This document shows positions 57,227 to 64,000 of a stretch of DNA of 64,000 bases, in pieces. The notes under the pieces are model-generated. The model was not told where the DNA came from and ran no database searches. It saw only the letters and a program-made list of their open reading frames with translations. The position numbers and the translations under genes are program-made. The first letter of the stretch is position 1. The number at the start of each line of letters is the position of its first letter. This DNA is from Phenylobacterium kunshanense (GTDB taxonomy: Bacteria > Pseudomonadota > Alphaproteobacteria > Caulobacterales > Caulobacteraceae): contig NZ_QFYS01000002.1 in the NCBI RefSeq assembly GCF_003254525.1, positions 496,001 through 560,000 on the forward strand, written 5' to 3'.

Positions 57227-57301
57227 GAACGTCATCCCCGGGGCTATCCCGGGCCTCTATGGACGCCGGCGCCTGGCATCAGTGCGCCGGCGTTGACGTT
57301 C
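57227..57301 (+). repeat. Three-way-junction palindromic element between metK and trmB
   Basis: An 8-bp outer helix (57227-57234 with 57294-57301) encloses two hairpins. The first pairs CCCGGG 57237-57242 with 57248-57253. The second is a 10-bp perfect stem (57263-57272 with 57284-57293) capped by a 3-bp extension, CTG-GCAT-CAG. It may be a structured RNA in the metK-trmB transcript or a REP-type mobile palindrome; the GTCATCCCCGGG part resembles dispersed repeats of related genomes. No coding frame fits. Confidence 0.65.
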
Positions 57302-57326
57302 AGGTTGCCCCCGGGACATTGAGCGA

Positions 57327-58001
57327 ATGACCGAACAGCATCCCCCGCTGCGCTCCTTCGGACGGCTGAAGTCGCGGCCGATCAAGCCACGCCAGGCCGC
57401 GCTGATGGAAACCCGCCTGCCGGAGCTGCGCGTGCCCCCCGGCCCCGCGGAGCCCGCGGTCCTGATGCCGGGCGCGCGCGAGACCTGGCTGGAGATCGGC
57501 TTTGGCGGCGGCGAACACATGGCGGCCCAGGCCGGACGCCACCCCGATGTCCTGATCCTCGGCGCCGAGCCCTTCACCAACGGCGTCGCCAGCGCCGTGC
57601 GGCATGTGGACGAACAGGGCCTCGGCAACGTGAGAATCCACGACGGCGACGTGCGCGAGCTGATCGCCCGCCTGCCGGACGCGAGCATCGCCCGCGTGTT
57701 CATCCTCTTCCCCGACCCCTGGCCCAAGGCGCGGCATCACAAGCGCCGCCTGGTGCAGGCCGACACGGTGGCCGAGCTGGCGCGCGTGCTGAAGCCCGGC
57801 GGGGCCCTGCGCTTCGCCAGCGACTGGGCGGACTATGTGGACTGGGCGCTGGAGCGGATCACGGCGAACCCCGCGTTCCGATGGACGGCGGGCCGCGCGG
57901 ACGACTGGCGCATACCGCCCGCCGACCACGTCACCACGCGCTACGAGGAAAAGCGGCTGGGCGACTGCGCGCCCGTGTTCCTGGATTTCGTGAGGGCGTA
58001 G
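57327..58001 (+). CDS. trmB: tRNA (guanine-N7-)-methyltransferase
   Basis: 224 residues. Makes m7G46 in tRNA with SAM. The SAM loop is WLEIGFGGGEHMAAQ near residues 53-67, and FILFPDPWPKARHHKRRLVQ is the diagnostic catalytic and tRNA-binding stretch. The C-terminal TRYEEKRL completes the signature. It sits directly downstream of metK, which supplies its cofactor, a conserved order in alphaproteobacteria. The gene is convergent to ppa, with 28 bases between stops. Confidence 0.96.
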   Translation: MTEQHPPLRSFGRLKSRPIKPRQAALMETRLPELRVPPGPAEPAVLMPGARETWLEIGFGGGEHMAAQAGRHPDVLILGAEPFTNGVASAVRHVDEQGLGNVRIHDGDVRELIARLPDASIARVFILFPDPWPKARHHKRRLVQADTVAELARVLKPGGALRFASDWADYVDWALERITANPAFRWTAGRADDWRIPPADHVTTRYEEKRLGDCAPVFLDFVRA

Positions 58002-58029
58002 CTCCCCCGGGCGGGGGAGCTACTTCTCG

Positions 58030-58566
58030 TCAGGCGCCCTTGGCCTGGTAGCGCTCGATCGACTCCTTGATCAGCTCGGCGGCCTCGGCGGCGTCGGCCC
58101 AGCGAACGATCTCGACCGACTTGCCCTTCTCCAGGTCCTTGTAGTGCTTGAAGAAGTGGGCGATCTGCTCGGTCAGGATGGCCGGCAGCGAGCGCCAGGA
58201 ATCCACGCCCACGTAGAACGGGTGCAGCTTGTCCACCGGCACGGCCAGGATCTTCTCGTCGCCGCCGGCCTCGTCGCGCATGATCAGCGCGCCGACCGGA
58301 CGGGCGCGGATGATCGCGCCGGGCACCACCGGGGTCGGACCCACCACGATGATGTCCATCGGGTCGCCGTCGTCCGCCAGGGTGTGCGGGATGAAGCCGT
58401 AGTTGCCGGGATAGAACATCGCCGTGTGCAGGAAGCGGTCGACGAAGATCGCGCCGGACTCCTTGTCCAGCTCGTACTTCACCGGCTCGCCGCCCTGCGG
58501 GATCTCGATGACGGCGTTCACGTCGTACGGCGGGTTCTCGCCGACGGGGATCTTGGAGAGGTCCAT
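58030..58566 (-). CDS. ppa: Inorganic pyrophosphatase (family I)
   Basis: 178 residues from the ATG at 58566 (MDLSKIPVGENPP); a longer frame upstream has no similarity. Hydrolyses pyrophosphate and drives biosynthesis. The family I signature DDGDPMDIIVV with three metal aspartates is present, preceded by MFYPGNYGFIPHTLAD. Length and content match the hexameric bacterial enzyme. It is divergent from the DUF2946/TonB receptor unit, with 184 bases between starts; this region has no recognisable gene. Confidence 0.96.
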   Translation of the reverse strand: MDLSKIPVGENPPYDVNAVIEIPQGGEPVKYELDKESGAIFVDRFLHTAMFYPGNYGFIPHTLADDGDPMDIIVVGPTPVVPGAIIRARPVGALIMRDEAGGDEKILAVPVDKLHPFYVGVDSWRSLPAILTEQIAHFFKHYKDLEKGKSVEIVRWADAAEAAELIKESIERYQAKGA

Positions 58567-58750
58567 GGGGAGGAGGCCTTTCGAAGCACACACAAATTCA
58601 GGGCCGCTCTCTGGACCAAAGCCCCGCTGAGGGAAAGAGCACGGGCGGGGTCCGAGCCCCAAAACCTGTCTCGGCGGGGAATTTCCGGACCCCCGCGCCA
58701 TTTGTCGCGCCTCAAAGACACGCCGCCCGATGTGGGCTAGGAGCGCGACC

Positions 58751-59155
58751 GTGACCGTCGCCGCCCGTCATCGAGGGACTTCCCTCCACAGCGCATGGCT
58801 CGCCCTCGCTGCGATCGCCGTGATGCTGCGGGTGCTGGTTCCGCCGGGCTTCATGGTGGGCAAGCCGACGGACGAGACGCCGTTCGCCCTGGTGCTCTGC
58901 ACGGCGCAGGGCATGGTCACGGTCCCGGCGGAAGCCCCGCCGTCGGGCGACACGGATGGCGTGGCGGCCGACAGCGCGCCGTGCGCCTTCTCCGCCACGG
59001 CGCAACTGGCCACGCCCCCGTCGGTCGAGCTCATCCCGCAGACTTTCGCGCGCGTCGCGCCAGCCGCGCCCGACCGCGCGGTCCATCTGGCGCCCGGGCG
59101 TGGCCTCGCGGCCCCGCCGCCGCCCGCCCGCGGCCCGCCCATCCTGCTGATCTGA
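58751..59155 (+). CDS. DUF2946 family protein, probable copper-related
   Basis: 134 residues from the GTG at 58751, chosen because AGGAG lies seven bases upstream; an ATG at 58730 is possible. A hydrophobic N-terminal helix (SAWLALAAIAVMLRVLVPPGFM) is followed by the family pattern of the mature part (FALVLCTAQGMVTVPAE, then a Pro/Ala-rich stretch with SAPCAFSATA). DUF2946 has no proven function but often neighbours copper-type TonB receptors, as here (110 bases upstream of one). Two cysteines (LVLC and APC) might bind metal. It ends in a Pro-rich tail. Confidence 0.75.
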   Translation: MTVAARHRGTSLHSAWLALAAIAVMLRVLVPPGFMVGKPTDETPFALVLCTAQGMVTVPAEAPPSGDTDGVAADSAPCAFSATAQLATPPSVELIPQTFARVAPAAPDRAVHLAPGRGLAAPPPPARGPPILLI

Positions 59156-59265
59156 CGCCCGCGCCTCGGCGCGCGGCTGCGCATGGGATCGCGACACCCC
59201 GCGGTCCTTCCCCTCCAGACAGCATGAAACGGCGCCCCGACCGGCGCGCCGGGGATCATACCGCC

Positions 59266-61359
59266 ATGAAACTTCGCCTTCTTGCCTCGGGCGCCGCCCT
59301 GGCGCTCGGCGCCTTCCCCATGACCGCCCTCGCCGATGAGGCCGCCGACCCCCTCGTGGACGTGATCGTGGTGACCGCGCCGCGGGGTCCGGCCGTCACC
59401 ACCACCAGCGAGCGCCTGGAGCCGACCGCGCTGGCCGGTCCCGATCCCACCGCGCTGCTGGCCCGCGTGCCGGGCGGCGCCCGGATCGGCAACGGCGCCC
59501 TTTCGGGCCAGGCCCAGTATCGCGGCCTGTTCGGCCATCGCCTGAACCTGCGGGTCGACGGCCAGCGGTTCGCCTCGGGTGGACCGAACCTCATGGATCC
59601 GCCGTTCCACTATGCGCCGACGGCCCTGGTCGCGGCCCTTGAGGTGGATCGCGGCGTCAGCCCCGTGCGCGCCGGCCCGGGCCTGGCCGGCGGCATGAAC
59701 GCGGTCTTCAAGCGCCTGGACTTCGCCGATGGGCCCGAAGCCCGGCTGGGCTACGACCTGTCGGCCGAGGCCCGTTCGGCCGACGACAGCTACTCGGCGG
59801 GCGGCGTCGCCGGCCTCGCCACGGAGAGCTGGCGCGTCAACCTGCTCGGCTCCTACGAGAAGGGCGAAGACGCCGAGTTCCCGGGCGGGACGATCCGTGG
59901 CTCGCGGTACGAGCGCAGCGTCTATGGCATATCGGCGGGCCTCCGGGCTGGCCCTCACGAGCTGGCGCTGGACCTTCGCCACCAGCACACGGACCCTACC
60001 GGCAATCCGCCGTTCCCGATGGATATCCGCTATTTCAGCACCGATTTCGCCCGCCTCGGCTACCGGGCGGAGCTGGGCGGGATCGGCCTGGAGGCGGCGT
60101 TCAGCTACGCCGACGTGGGCCACGGCATGAACAACTTCGACCTGCGGCCTTCGCCCACGGCCATGAACCGCCGGGAGTCGCTGGCCGAGGCCGTGACCCG
60201 CGCCGCGGAGGTCGCGGCCACCGCGCCGCTGGCCGGCGGCAAGCTTCGCGTGGGGCTCGATGCGGAAGACCTCGACCGCAACGTGGTCATCACCAATCCC
60301 GCGAACCCGGCCTTCCTGGTGACCAGCCTGCCCGACGTCGAGACGCGCCGCGCGGGCGCCCATGCGGAGTGGACGGGGCCGGTCGGGGCGCTCCACGGCG
60401 AGTTCGGCATGCGGATCGACCGGCACGAGGCGGAGGCCGGACGCGCGGTCCTGGGCCCCGCGCTCGCCGCCGGCCCGGTCGCGCTGGCCGCCGCGTTCAA
60501 CGCCGCCGACCGCAGCCGCGAGGACACGACCGTCGATGCGGTGGCGCGGCTCTGGACGGCGCCCCGGAAGGGGCTCGCCTGGCGCCTCACCCTGGCGCGC
60601 AAGACCCGGGTCGCAGGCTATGTGGAGCGGTACGGCTGGCTGCCGACCAACACCAGCGGCGGCCTTGCCGACGGCAACATCTACGTCGGCGACATGAACC
60701 TCGAGCCGGAGGTGGCCTGGATCGCCGAGGTCGGCTTCGACTACGCCGGCCGGCGGGCGTACCTGCGGCCCACGGTCTTCGTGCGCGAGGTCGACAACTA
60801 CATCCAGGGCGCGCCATTCGATGCGACCCCGGGCGTTGCGGATACGCTGCAGGAACGGGTGGCGGCCATGAGCGGGGATCCCACGCCGCTGCGGTTCGCC
60901 AACGTCGATGCCAGGCTCTATGGCTTCGATGTGGCGGGGGGCGTGAAGCTGTCAGCCGCCTGGCGGATCGACGCGGTGGCGTCCTACGTCCGCGGCGAAC
61001 GGCGGGACGTTCCCGACGATCTCTACCGGATTTCGCCGCCCAGCCTGACGGCGGCGCTGACCTACGACGCCGACCGCTGGTCCGTCACGGCGGAAACGCG
61101 CCTGGTGGCCGACCAGTCGAAGGTGTCCCGGACCAATTCGGAACGGCGCACGGGCGGCTACGGGCTTCTGGCGCTCTACGGCGACTGGAAGGTGCGCGAG
61201 GGCGTGCGGGTGTCGGCCGGCGTGGAGAACCTGCTGGACCGCCGCTACTCGGACCACCTGGCCGGCTACAACCAGATCGACGGCTCGGACGTGCCGCTCG
61301 GCGCCCGGCTGCCGGGGATCGGCCGCAGCGCCTTCGTCCGCGTGTCGCTGGCGCGGTAG
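59266..61359 (+). CDS. TonB-dependent receptor, copper (OprC/NosA) type
   Basis: 697 residues from the ATG at 59266, which opens a signal peptide (KLRLLASGAALALGAFPMTALA). An outer-membrane 22-strand barrel with N-terminal plug. The TonB box is probably VDVIVVTAP; the plug continues through LLARVPGGARIGNGALSGQAQYRGLFG. The segment TNTSGGLADGNIYVGDMNLEPE and the closing LPGIGRSAFVRVSLAR resemble OprC/NosA copper receptors. Coupled by position to the DUF2946 gene. No Fur or Zur box is visible upstream. The copper assignment rests on resemblance and context. Confidence 0.85.
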   Translation: MKLRLLASGAALALGAFPMTALADEAADPLVDVIVVTAPRGPAVTTTSERLEPTALAGPDPTALLARVPGGARIGNGALSGQAQYRGLFGHRLNLRVDGQRFASGGPNLMDPPFHYAPTALVAALEVDRGVSPVRAGPGLAGGMNAVFKRLDFADGPEARLGYDLSAEARSADDSYSAGGVAGLATESWRVNLLGSYEKGEDAEFPGGTIRGSRYERSVYGISAGLRAGPHELALDLRHQHTDPTGNPPFPMDIRYFSTDFARLGYRAELGGIGLEAAFSYADVGHGMNNFDLRPSPTAMNRRESLAEAVTRAAEVAATAPLAGGKLRVGLDAEDLDRNVVITNPANPAFLVTSLPDVETRRAGAHAEWTGPVGALHGEFGMRIDRHEAEAGRAVLGPALAAGPVALAAAFNAADRSREDTTVDAVARLWTAPRKGLAWRLTLARKTRVAGYVERYGWLPTNTSGGLADGNIYVGDMNLEPEVAWIAEVGFDYAGRRAYLRPTVFVREVDNYIQGAPFDATPGVADTLQERVAAMSGDPTPLRFANVDARLYGFDVAGGVKLSAAWRIDAVASYVRGERRDVPDDLYRISPPSLTAALTYDADRWSVTAETRLVADQSKVSRTNSERRTGGYGLLALYGDWKVREGVRVSAGVENLLDRRYSDHLAGYNQIDGSDVPLGARLPGIGRSAFVRVSLAR

Positions 61360-61420
61360 TCGCGCGGCTCCGGGCGCGGGCCACGCCTGCGCCCGGAATT
61401 CGGCGGACCTGAAGACGGGG

Positions 61421-61449
61421 CTGACAACGCCCTCATCGCCCGCTATATG
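61421..61449 (+). promoter_or_regulatory. Candidate promoter of the rimP-nusA operon
   Basis: CTGACA at 61421-61426, a 17-base spacer and TATATG at 61444-61449. The predicted start is near 61456, giving a leader of about 86 bases with a terminator-like hairpin in it. Confidence 0.5.
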
Positions 61450-61489
61450 TGTGGCCAACATCGCTGATAGCGCTGGATGGCGCTTTCAA

Positions 61490-61522
61490 GCGGCGGGCTC
61501 CGGCCCGACCGCTTTTTTCTTT
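61490..61522 (+). terminator. Terminator-like hairpin in the rimP leader (possible attenuator)
   Basis: GCGG (61490-61493) pairs with CCGC (61509-61512) and GGGC (61495-61498) with GCCC (61503-61506), followed by TTTTTTCTTT. It lies just before the GGAGG site and start codon of rimP, downstream of the candidate promoter, so it could end the receptor transcript or attenuate the nusA operon. Confidence 0.65.
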
Positions 61523-61541
61523 GCCGGAGGCCGGGGTTCCC

Positions 61542-62087
61542 ATGCGTGGGAAGACTGCGGAAGACCTGAAGCTGATCGACCTGCTCGACCCGGTGGCCGA
61601 GGCCGCGGGGTACGGCATCGTGCGGCTGCGCCTGATGGGCGGCGCCGAGCGTCGGAAGCTGCAGGTGATGGCCGAGCGCCCTTCGGACCGCGACATGAAC
61701 GTCGAGGACTGCGCCCGCCTGTCGCGCGCGATCTCCGAGGTGCTGGACGCCGCCGATCCGATCTCGGGCGAGTATGTGCTGGAGGTCTCCTCGCCGGGGA
61801 TCGACCGGCCGCTGACCCGGCTGGAGGACTTCGAGGCCTTCGAGGGCTACGAGGCGCGGCTGGAGCTGGATCGCCTGGCCGAGGGCCGGAAGCGCTTCCG
61901 GGGCGTCCTGGCCGGGGTCGAGGACGGCCAGGTGGCCATCGACCTGGAAGGGGAGGAGGAAACCGCCCTGGTTCCCTTCGCCTGGATCATCGACGCCAAG
62001 CTGGTGCTGAACGACGAGCTGATGAAGAAGGGCGCCGAGACCCGCGCGGCCCGTCTCGCGGCCGAAGACCAACAGACTTCCGACTAG
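61542..62087 (+). CDS. rimP: Ribosome maturation factor RimP
   Basis: 181 residues from the ATG at 61542 behind a GGAGG site; a longer frame upstream includes the hairpin. Needed for 30S subunit maturation. The N-terminal domain includes [22 protein letters not shown] and [21 protein letters not shown], a diagnostic RimP block; the C-terminal SH3-like domain follows ([16 protein letters not shown]). It is the first gene of the rimP-nusA-ylxR operon; nusA starts 11 bases on. Confidence 0.95.
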   Translation: MRGKTAEDLKLIDLLDPVAEAAGYGIVRLRLMGGAERRKLQVMAERPSDRDMNVEDCARLSRAISEVLDAADPISGEYVLEVSSPGIDRPLTRLEDFEAFEGYEARLELDRLAEGRKRFRGVLAGVEDGQVAIDLEGEEETALVPFAWIIDAKLVLNDELMKKGAETRAARLAAEDQQTSD

Positions 62088-62098
62088 AGGAACGACCC

Positions 62099-63784
62099 AT
62101 GAGCGTGACGGGCATTTCCGCCAACCGCCTCGAGCTCCTGCAGATCGCAGAGGCCGTGGCCCGCGAGAAGGCGATCGACAAGGAGATCGTCATCGAGGCG
62201 ATCGAAGAGGCGATCCAGAAGGGCGCCCGCTCGCGCTATGGCGCCGAGCACGACATCCGCGTGCATATCGATCCCAAGACCGGCGAGACCACCATCAAGC
62301 GCGTGGTGACCGTGGTCGCCGACGACGCCCAGTTCGGGGGCGGGGTCGATCCGGAAACCGGCGAGGAGCTGCCGTTCGAGGAGCCCCCGGGCATCCTGCG
62401 CCTCGCGGACGCCAAGCGCCGCGACAAGGACGCGGTGGTCGGCAAGATCTACGAGGAGCTGCTGCCGCCGTTCGAGTTCGGCCGGGTGCAGACCCAGATG
62501 GCCCGCCAGGTGGTGATGGGCAAGGTGCGCGACGCCGAGCGCGAGCGCCAGTACGAGGAATACAAGGATCGCGTCGGCGAGATCGTGAACGGCACCGTGA
62601 AGCGGGTCGAGTACGGTAACGTCGTCGTCGACCTGGGCCGCGGGGAGGGCATCATGCGCCGCGACCAGTCGATCCCGCGCGAGAACTTCAACATCGGCGA
62701 CCGGATCCGCTGCTACATCTACGACGTCCGTCGCGAGACCAAGGGCCCGCAGATCCTGCTGTCGCGCGCCCACGGCGGCTTCATGGCCAAGCTGTTCGCC
62801 CAGGAAGTGCCGGAAGTGTACGACGGGGTCATCGAGATCCGCGCCGTCGCCCGCGACCCGGGCAGCCGCGCCAAGATGGCGGTCATCTCCAACGACAGCT
62901 CGATCGACCCGGTCGGCGCCTGCGTCGGCATGCGCGGCTCGCGCGTGCAGGCGGTGGTGGCCGAGCTGCAGGGCGAGAAGATCGACATCATCCAGTGGAG
63001 CCCGGACGAGGCGACGTTCATCGTGAACGCCCTGGCGCCCGCCGAGGTCTCCAAGGTGGTGATGGACGAGGAGGACGAGCGCGTCGAAGTGGTGGTCCCG
63101 GATGAGCAGCTCTCGCTCGCCATCGGCCGCCGCGGCCAGAACGTCCGCCTCGCCTCGCAGCTGACGGGCTGGCAGATCGACATCATGACCGAGAGCCAGG
63201 AGAGCGAGCGCCGCCAGCGCGAGTTCACCGAGCGCACGGCCCTGTTCCAGGAAGCCCTGGACGTGGACGAGGTCATCGCCCAACTGCTGGTCACCGAAGG
63301 CTTCGCCAGCGTCGAGGACGTGGCCTACGTGGACAACTCGGAAGTGGCCGCCATCGAGGGCTTCGACGAGGACACCGCCGAGGAGATCCAGGCCCGCGCC
63401 CGCGACTACCTCGAGAAGGAAGCCGCCGAGTACGACGCCAAGCGCCGCGAGCTGGGCGTCGAGGACGGGCTGCTCGAGATCGAGGGGATCACCCTGCCGA
63501 TGGCCGTGGCCCTGGGCGAGGGCGACGTGAAGTCGGTCGAGGATCTGGCCGGGCTGGTGCCGGACGACCTGCGCGGCTGGTTCGAGAACAAGAACGGCGA
63601 GCGCGTGCGCGAGCCGGGCATCCTGGAGAACTTCGGCCTGGAGCCCGCGGACGCCGAGCTGCTGATCATGCGCGCCCGGATCGCCATGGGCTGGGTCGAG
63701 GCCCCGGAAGAGCCGGAAGCCGTCGAGCCGACCGCCGAAGACTTCGCCGAGGCGGAAGCCGCCGGCGAAGCCCAAGACGCCTAA
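62099..63784 (+). CDS. nusA: Transcription termination/antitermination protein NusA
   Basis: 561 residues from the ATG at 62099; the longer open frame covers rimP. Binds RNA polymerase and nascent RNA and controls pausing, termination and antitermination. In order: N-terminal polymerase-binding domain (1-130), S1 domain ([22 protein letters not shown]), KH1 and KH2 ([37 protein letters not shown]), then two helix-hairpin-helix/acidic-repeat units from about 370. The tail is acidic ([20 protein letters not shown]). Known to regulate its own operon in other bacteria. Confidence 0.96.
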   Translation: MSVTGISANRLELLQIAEAVAREKAIDKEIVIEAIEEAIQKGARSRYGAEHDIRVHIDPKTGETTIKRVVTVVADDAQFGGGVDPETGEELPFEEPPGILRLADAKRRDKDAVVGKIYEELLPPFEFGRVQTQMARQVVMGKVRDAERERQYEEYKDRVGEIVNGTVKRVEYGNVVVDLGRGEGIMRRDQSIPRENFNIGDRIRCYIYDVRRETKGPQILLSRAHGGFMAKLFAQEVPEVYDGVIEIRAVARDPGSRAKMAVISNDSSIDPVGACVGMRGSRVQAVVAELQGEKIDIIQWSPDEATFIVNALAPAEVSKVVMDEEDERVEVVVPDEQLSLAIGRRGQNVRLASQLTGWQIDIMTESQESERRQREFTERTALFQEALDVDEVIAQLLVTEGFASVEDVAYVDNSEVAAIEGFDEDTAEEIQARARDYLEKEAAEYDAKRRELGVEDGLLEIEGITLPMAVALGEGDVKSVEDLAGLVPDDLRGWFENKNGERVREPGILENFGLEPADAELLIMRARIAMGWVEAPEEPEAVEPTAEDFAEAEAAGEAQDA

Positions 63785-63805
63785 GGGTCGGAGAGGTGAC
63801 CCGCC

Positions 63806-64000
63806 ATGGAGAGCTCAGCCGCTAAGGCCCACGCCACCCTCGCCGAGGCGTCCCGCGAACGGCGCGACGTCGTCTCCGGCGAGGTGATGGACGAGGCGCG
63901 GCTGATCCGCTTCGTGGCGGGGCCGGACGGCCAGGTCGTGCCCGACCTCGCGCGCAAGCTGCCGGGCCGGGGGATCTGGGTCGCCGCCGACCGGGCCTCA
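63806..64000 (+). CDS. ylxR: YlxR (DUF448) family RNA-binding protein, truncated at window end
   Basis: 65 residues are visible from the ATG at 63806, which follows a GGAGAGGTG site. The YlxR pattern is clear: SRERRDVVSGEVMDEARLIR, then VVPDLARKLPGRGIWVAADR. The usual Cys after ERR (as in ERRCIV) is Asp here. In alphaproteobacteria this is often a fused YlxR-L7Ae-like protein of about 200 residues, so much of it is missing. It follows nusA by 21 bases; infB should come next. Confidence 0.88.
   Translation, partial: MESSAAKAHATLAEASRERRDVVSGEVMDEARLIRFVAGPDGQVVPDLARKLPGRGIWVAADRAS

Overview
The window is 64 kb of very GC-rich chromosome, with compact operons, many one- and four-base gene overlaps and frequent GTG or TTG starts. 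Gene content and order point to an alphaproteobacterium of the Caulobacterales; Phenylobacterium or a close relative is the best guess. The reasons are the order ffs / dnaX / ybaB / recR, the chain fur / miaB / phoH / ybeY / corC / lnt / metK / trmB, the rimP / nusA / ylxR operon, a Flp-type pilin with CpaA, and a Fur protein lacking the C-terminal CxxC. I see no tRNA, 16S/23S rRNA, prophage, insertion sequence or CRISPR array. This is mainly conserved core genome with a few small accessory items.

Layout. 1-3.1 kb: fatty-acid beta-oxidation (a truncated FadJ-type enzyme and a thiolase) with an odd duplicated thiolase 3' end. 3.1-6.8 kb: an AlkB-like dioxygenase, a periplasmic protein, a lipoprotein methyltransferase, and a DUF2061-dps pair behind a candidate Fur operator. 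6.3-10.8 kb (minus): a cell-envelope/RNA cluster of rlmH, an EnvC-like factor, ctpA, a YibQ-type deacetylase and rppH. 10.9-19.9 kb: asd, a dicarboxylate-type symporter, amn, an M24 peptidase, a tyrosine phosphatase, a class V aminotransferase and an MFS carrier. 20-23.2 kb: pilin and prepilin peptidase, then M17 and NlpC/P60 peptidases. 23.3-29 kb: membrane-anchored cytochrome c, kdsB-pheA, nudC, a YghU-type GST, cspA and an IF-1 paralogue. 29.1-37 kb: SRP RNA, a PEP-CTERM protein, dnaX-ybaB-recR, rmuC, def, fmt-truA. 37-50.6 kb: mutS, a CPT-like kinase, glnD, murJ, trpS, a universal stress protein, an Nfu protein, tsaB-rimI, fur and an MFS carrier. 50.7-58.6 kb: miaB-phoH-ybeY-corC-lnt, metK, trmB, ppa. 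58.7-61.4 kb: DUF2946 protein plus a TonB receptor of the copper type. 61.4-64 kb: the rimP-nusA-ylxR operon, cut by the window end.

How parts fit. Iron: Fur is encoded here and a 7-3-7 Fur-like palindrome lies over the start region of the DUF2061-dps promoter. Methionine/SAM: metK has a perfect palindrome between its -35 and -10, as expected for a repressor-controlled SAM synthetase. Envelope: EnvC-like factor, CtpA, MurJ, KdsB, Lnt and the NlpC/P60 enzyme cover septal peptidoglycan, LPS and lipoproteins. The most interesting non-coding items are the metK operator, a three-way-junction element between metK and trmB, a promoter-plus-terminator leader before rimP-nusA, and the palindrome-bearing duplication after the thiolase. 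I did not find a convincing wholly new multi-gene system.
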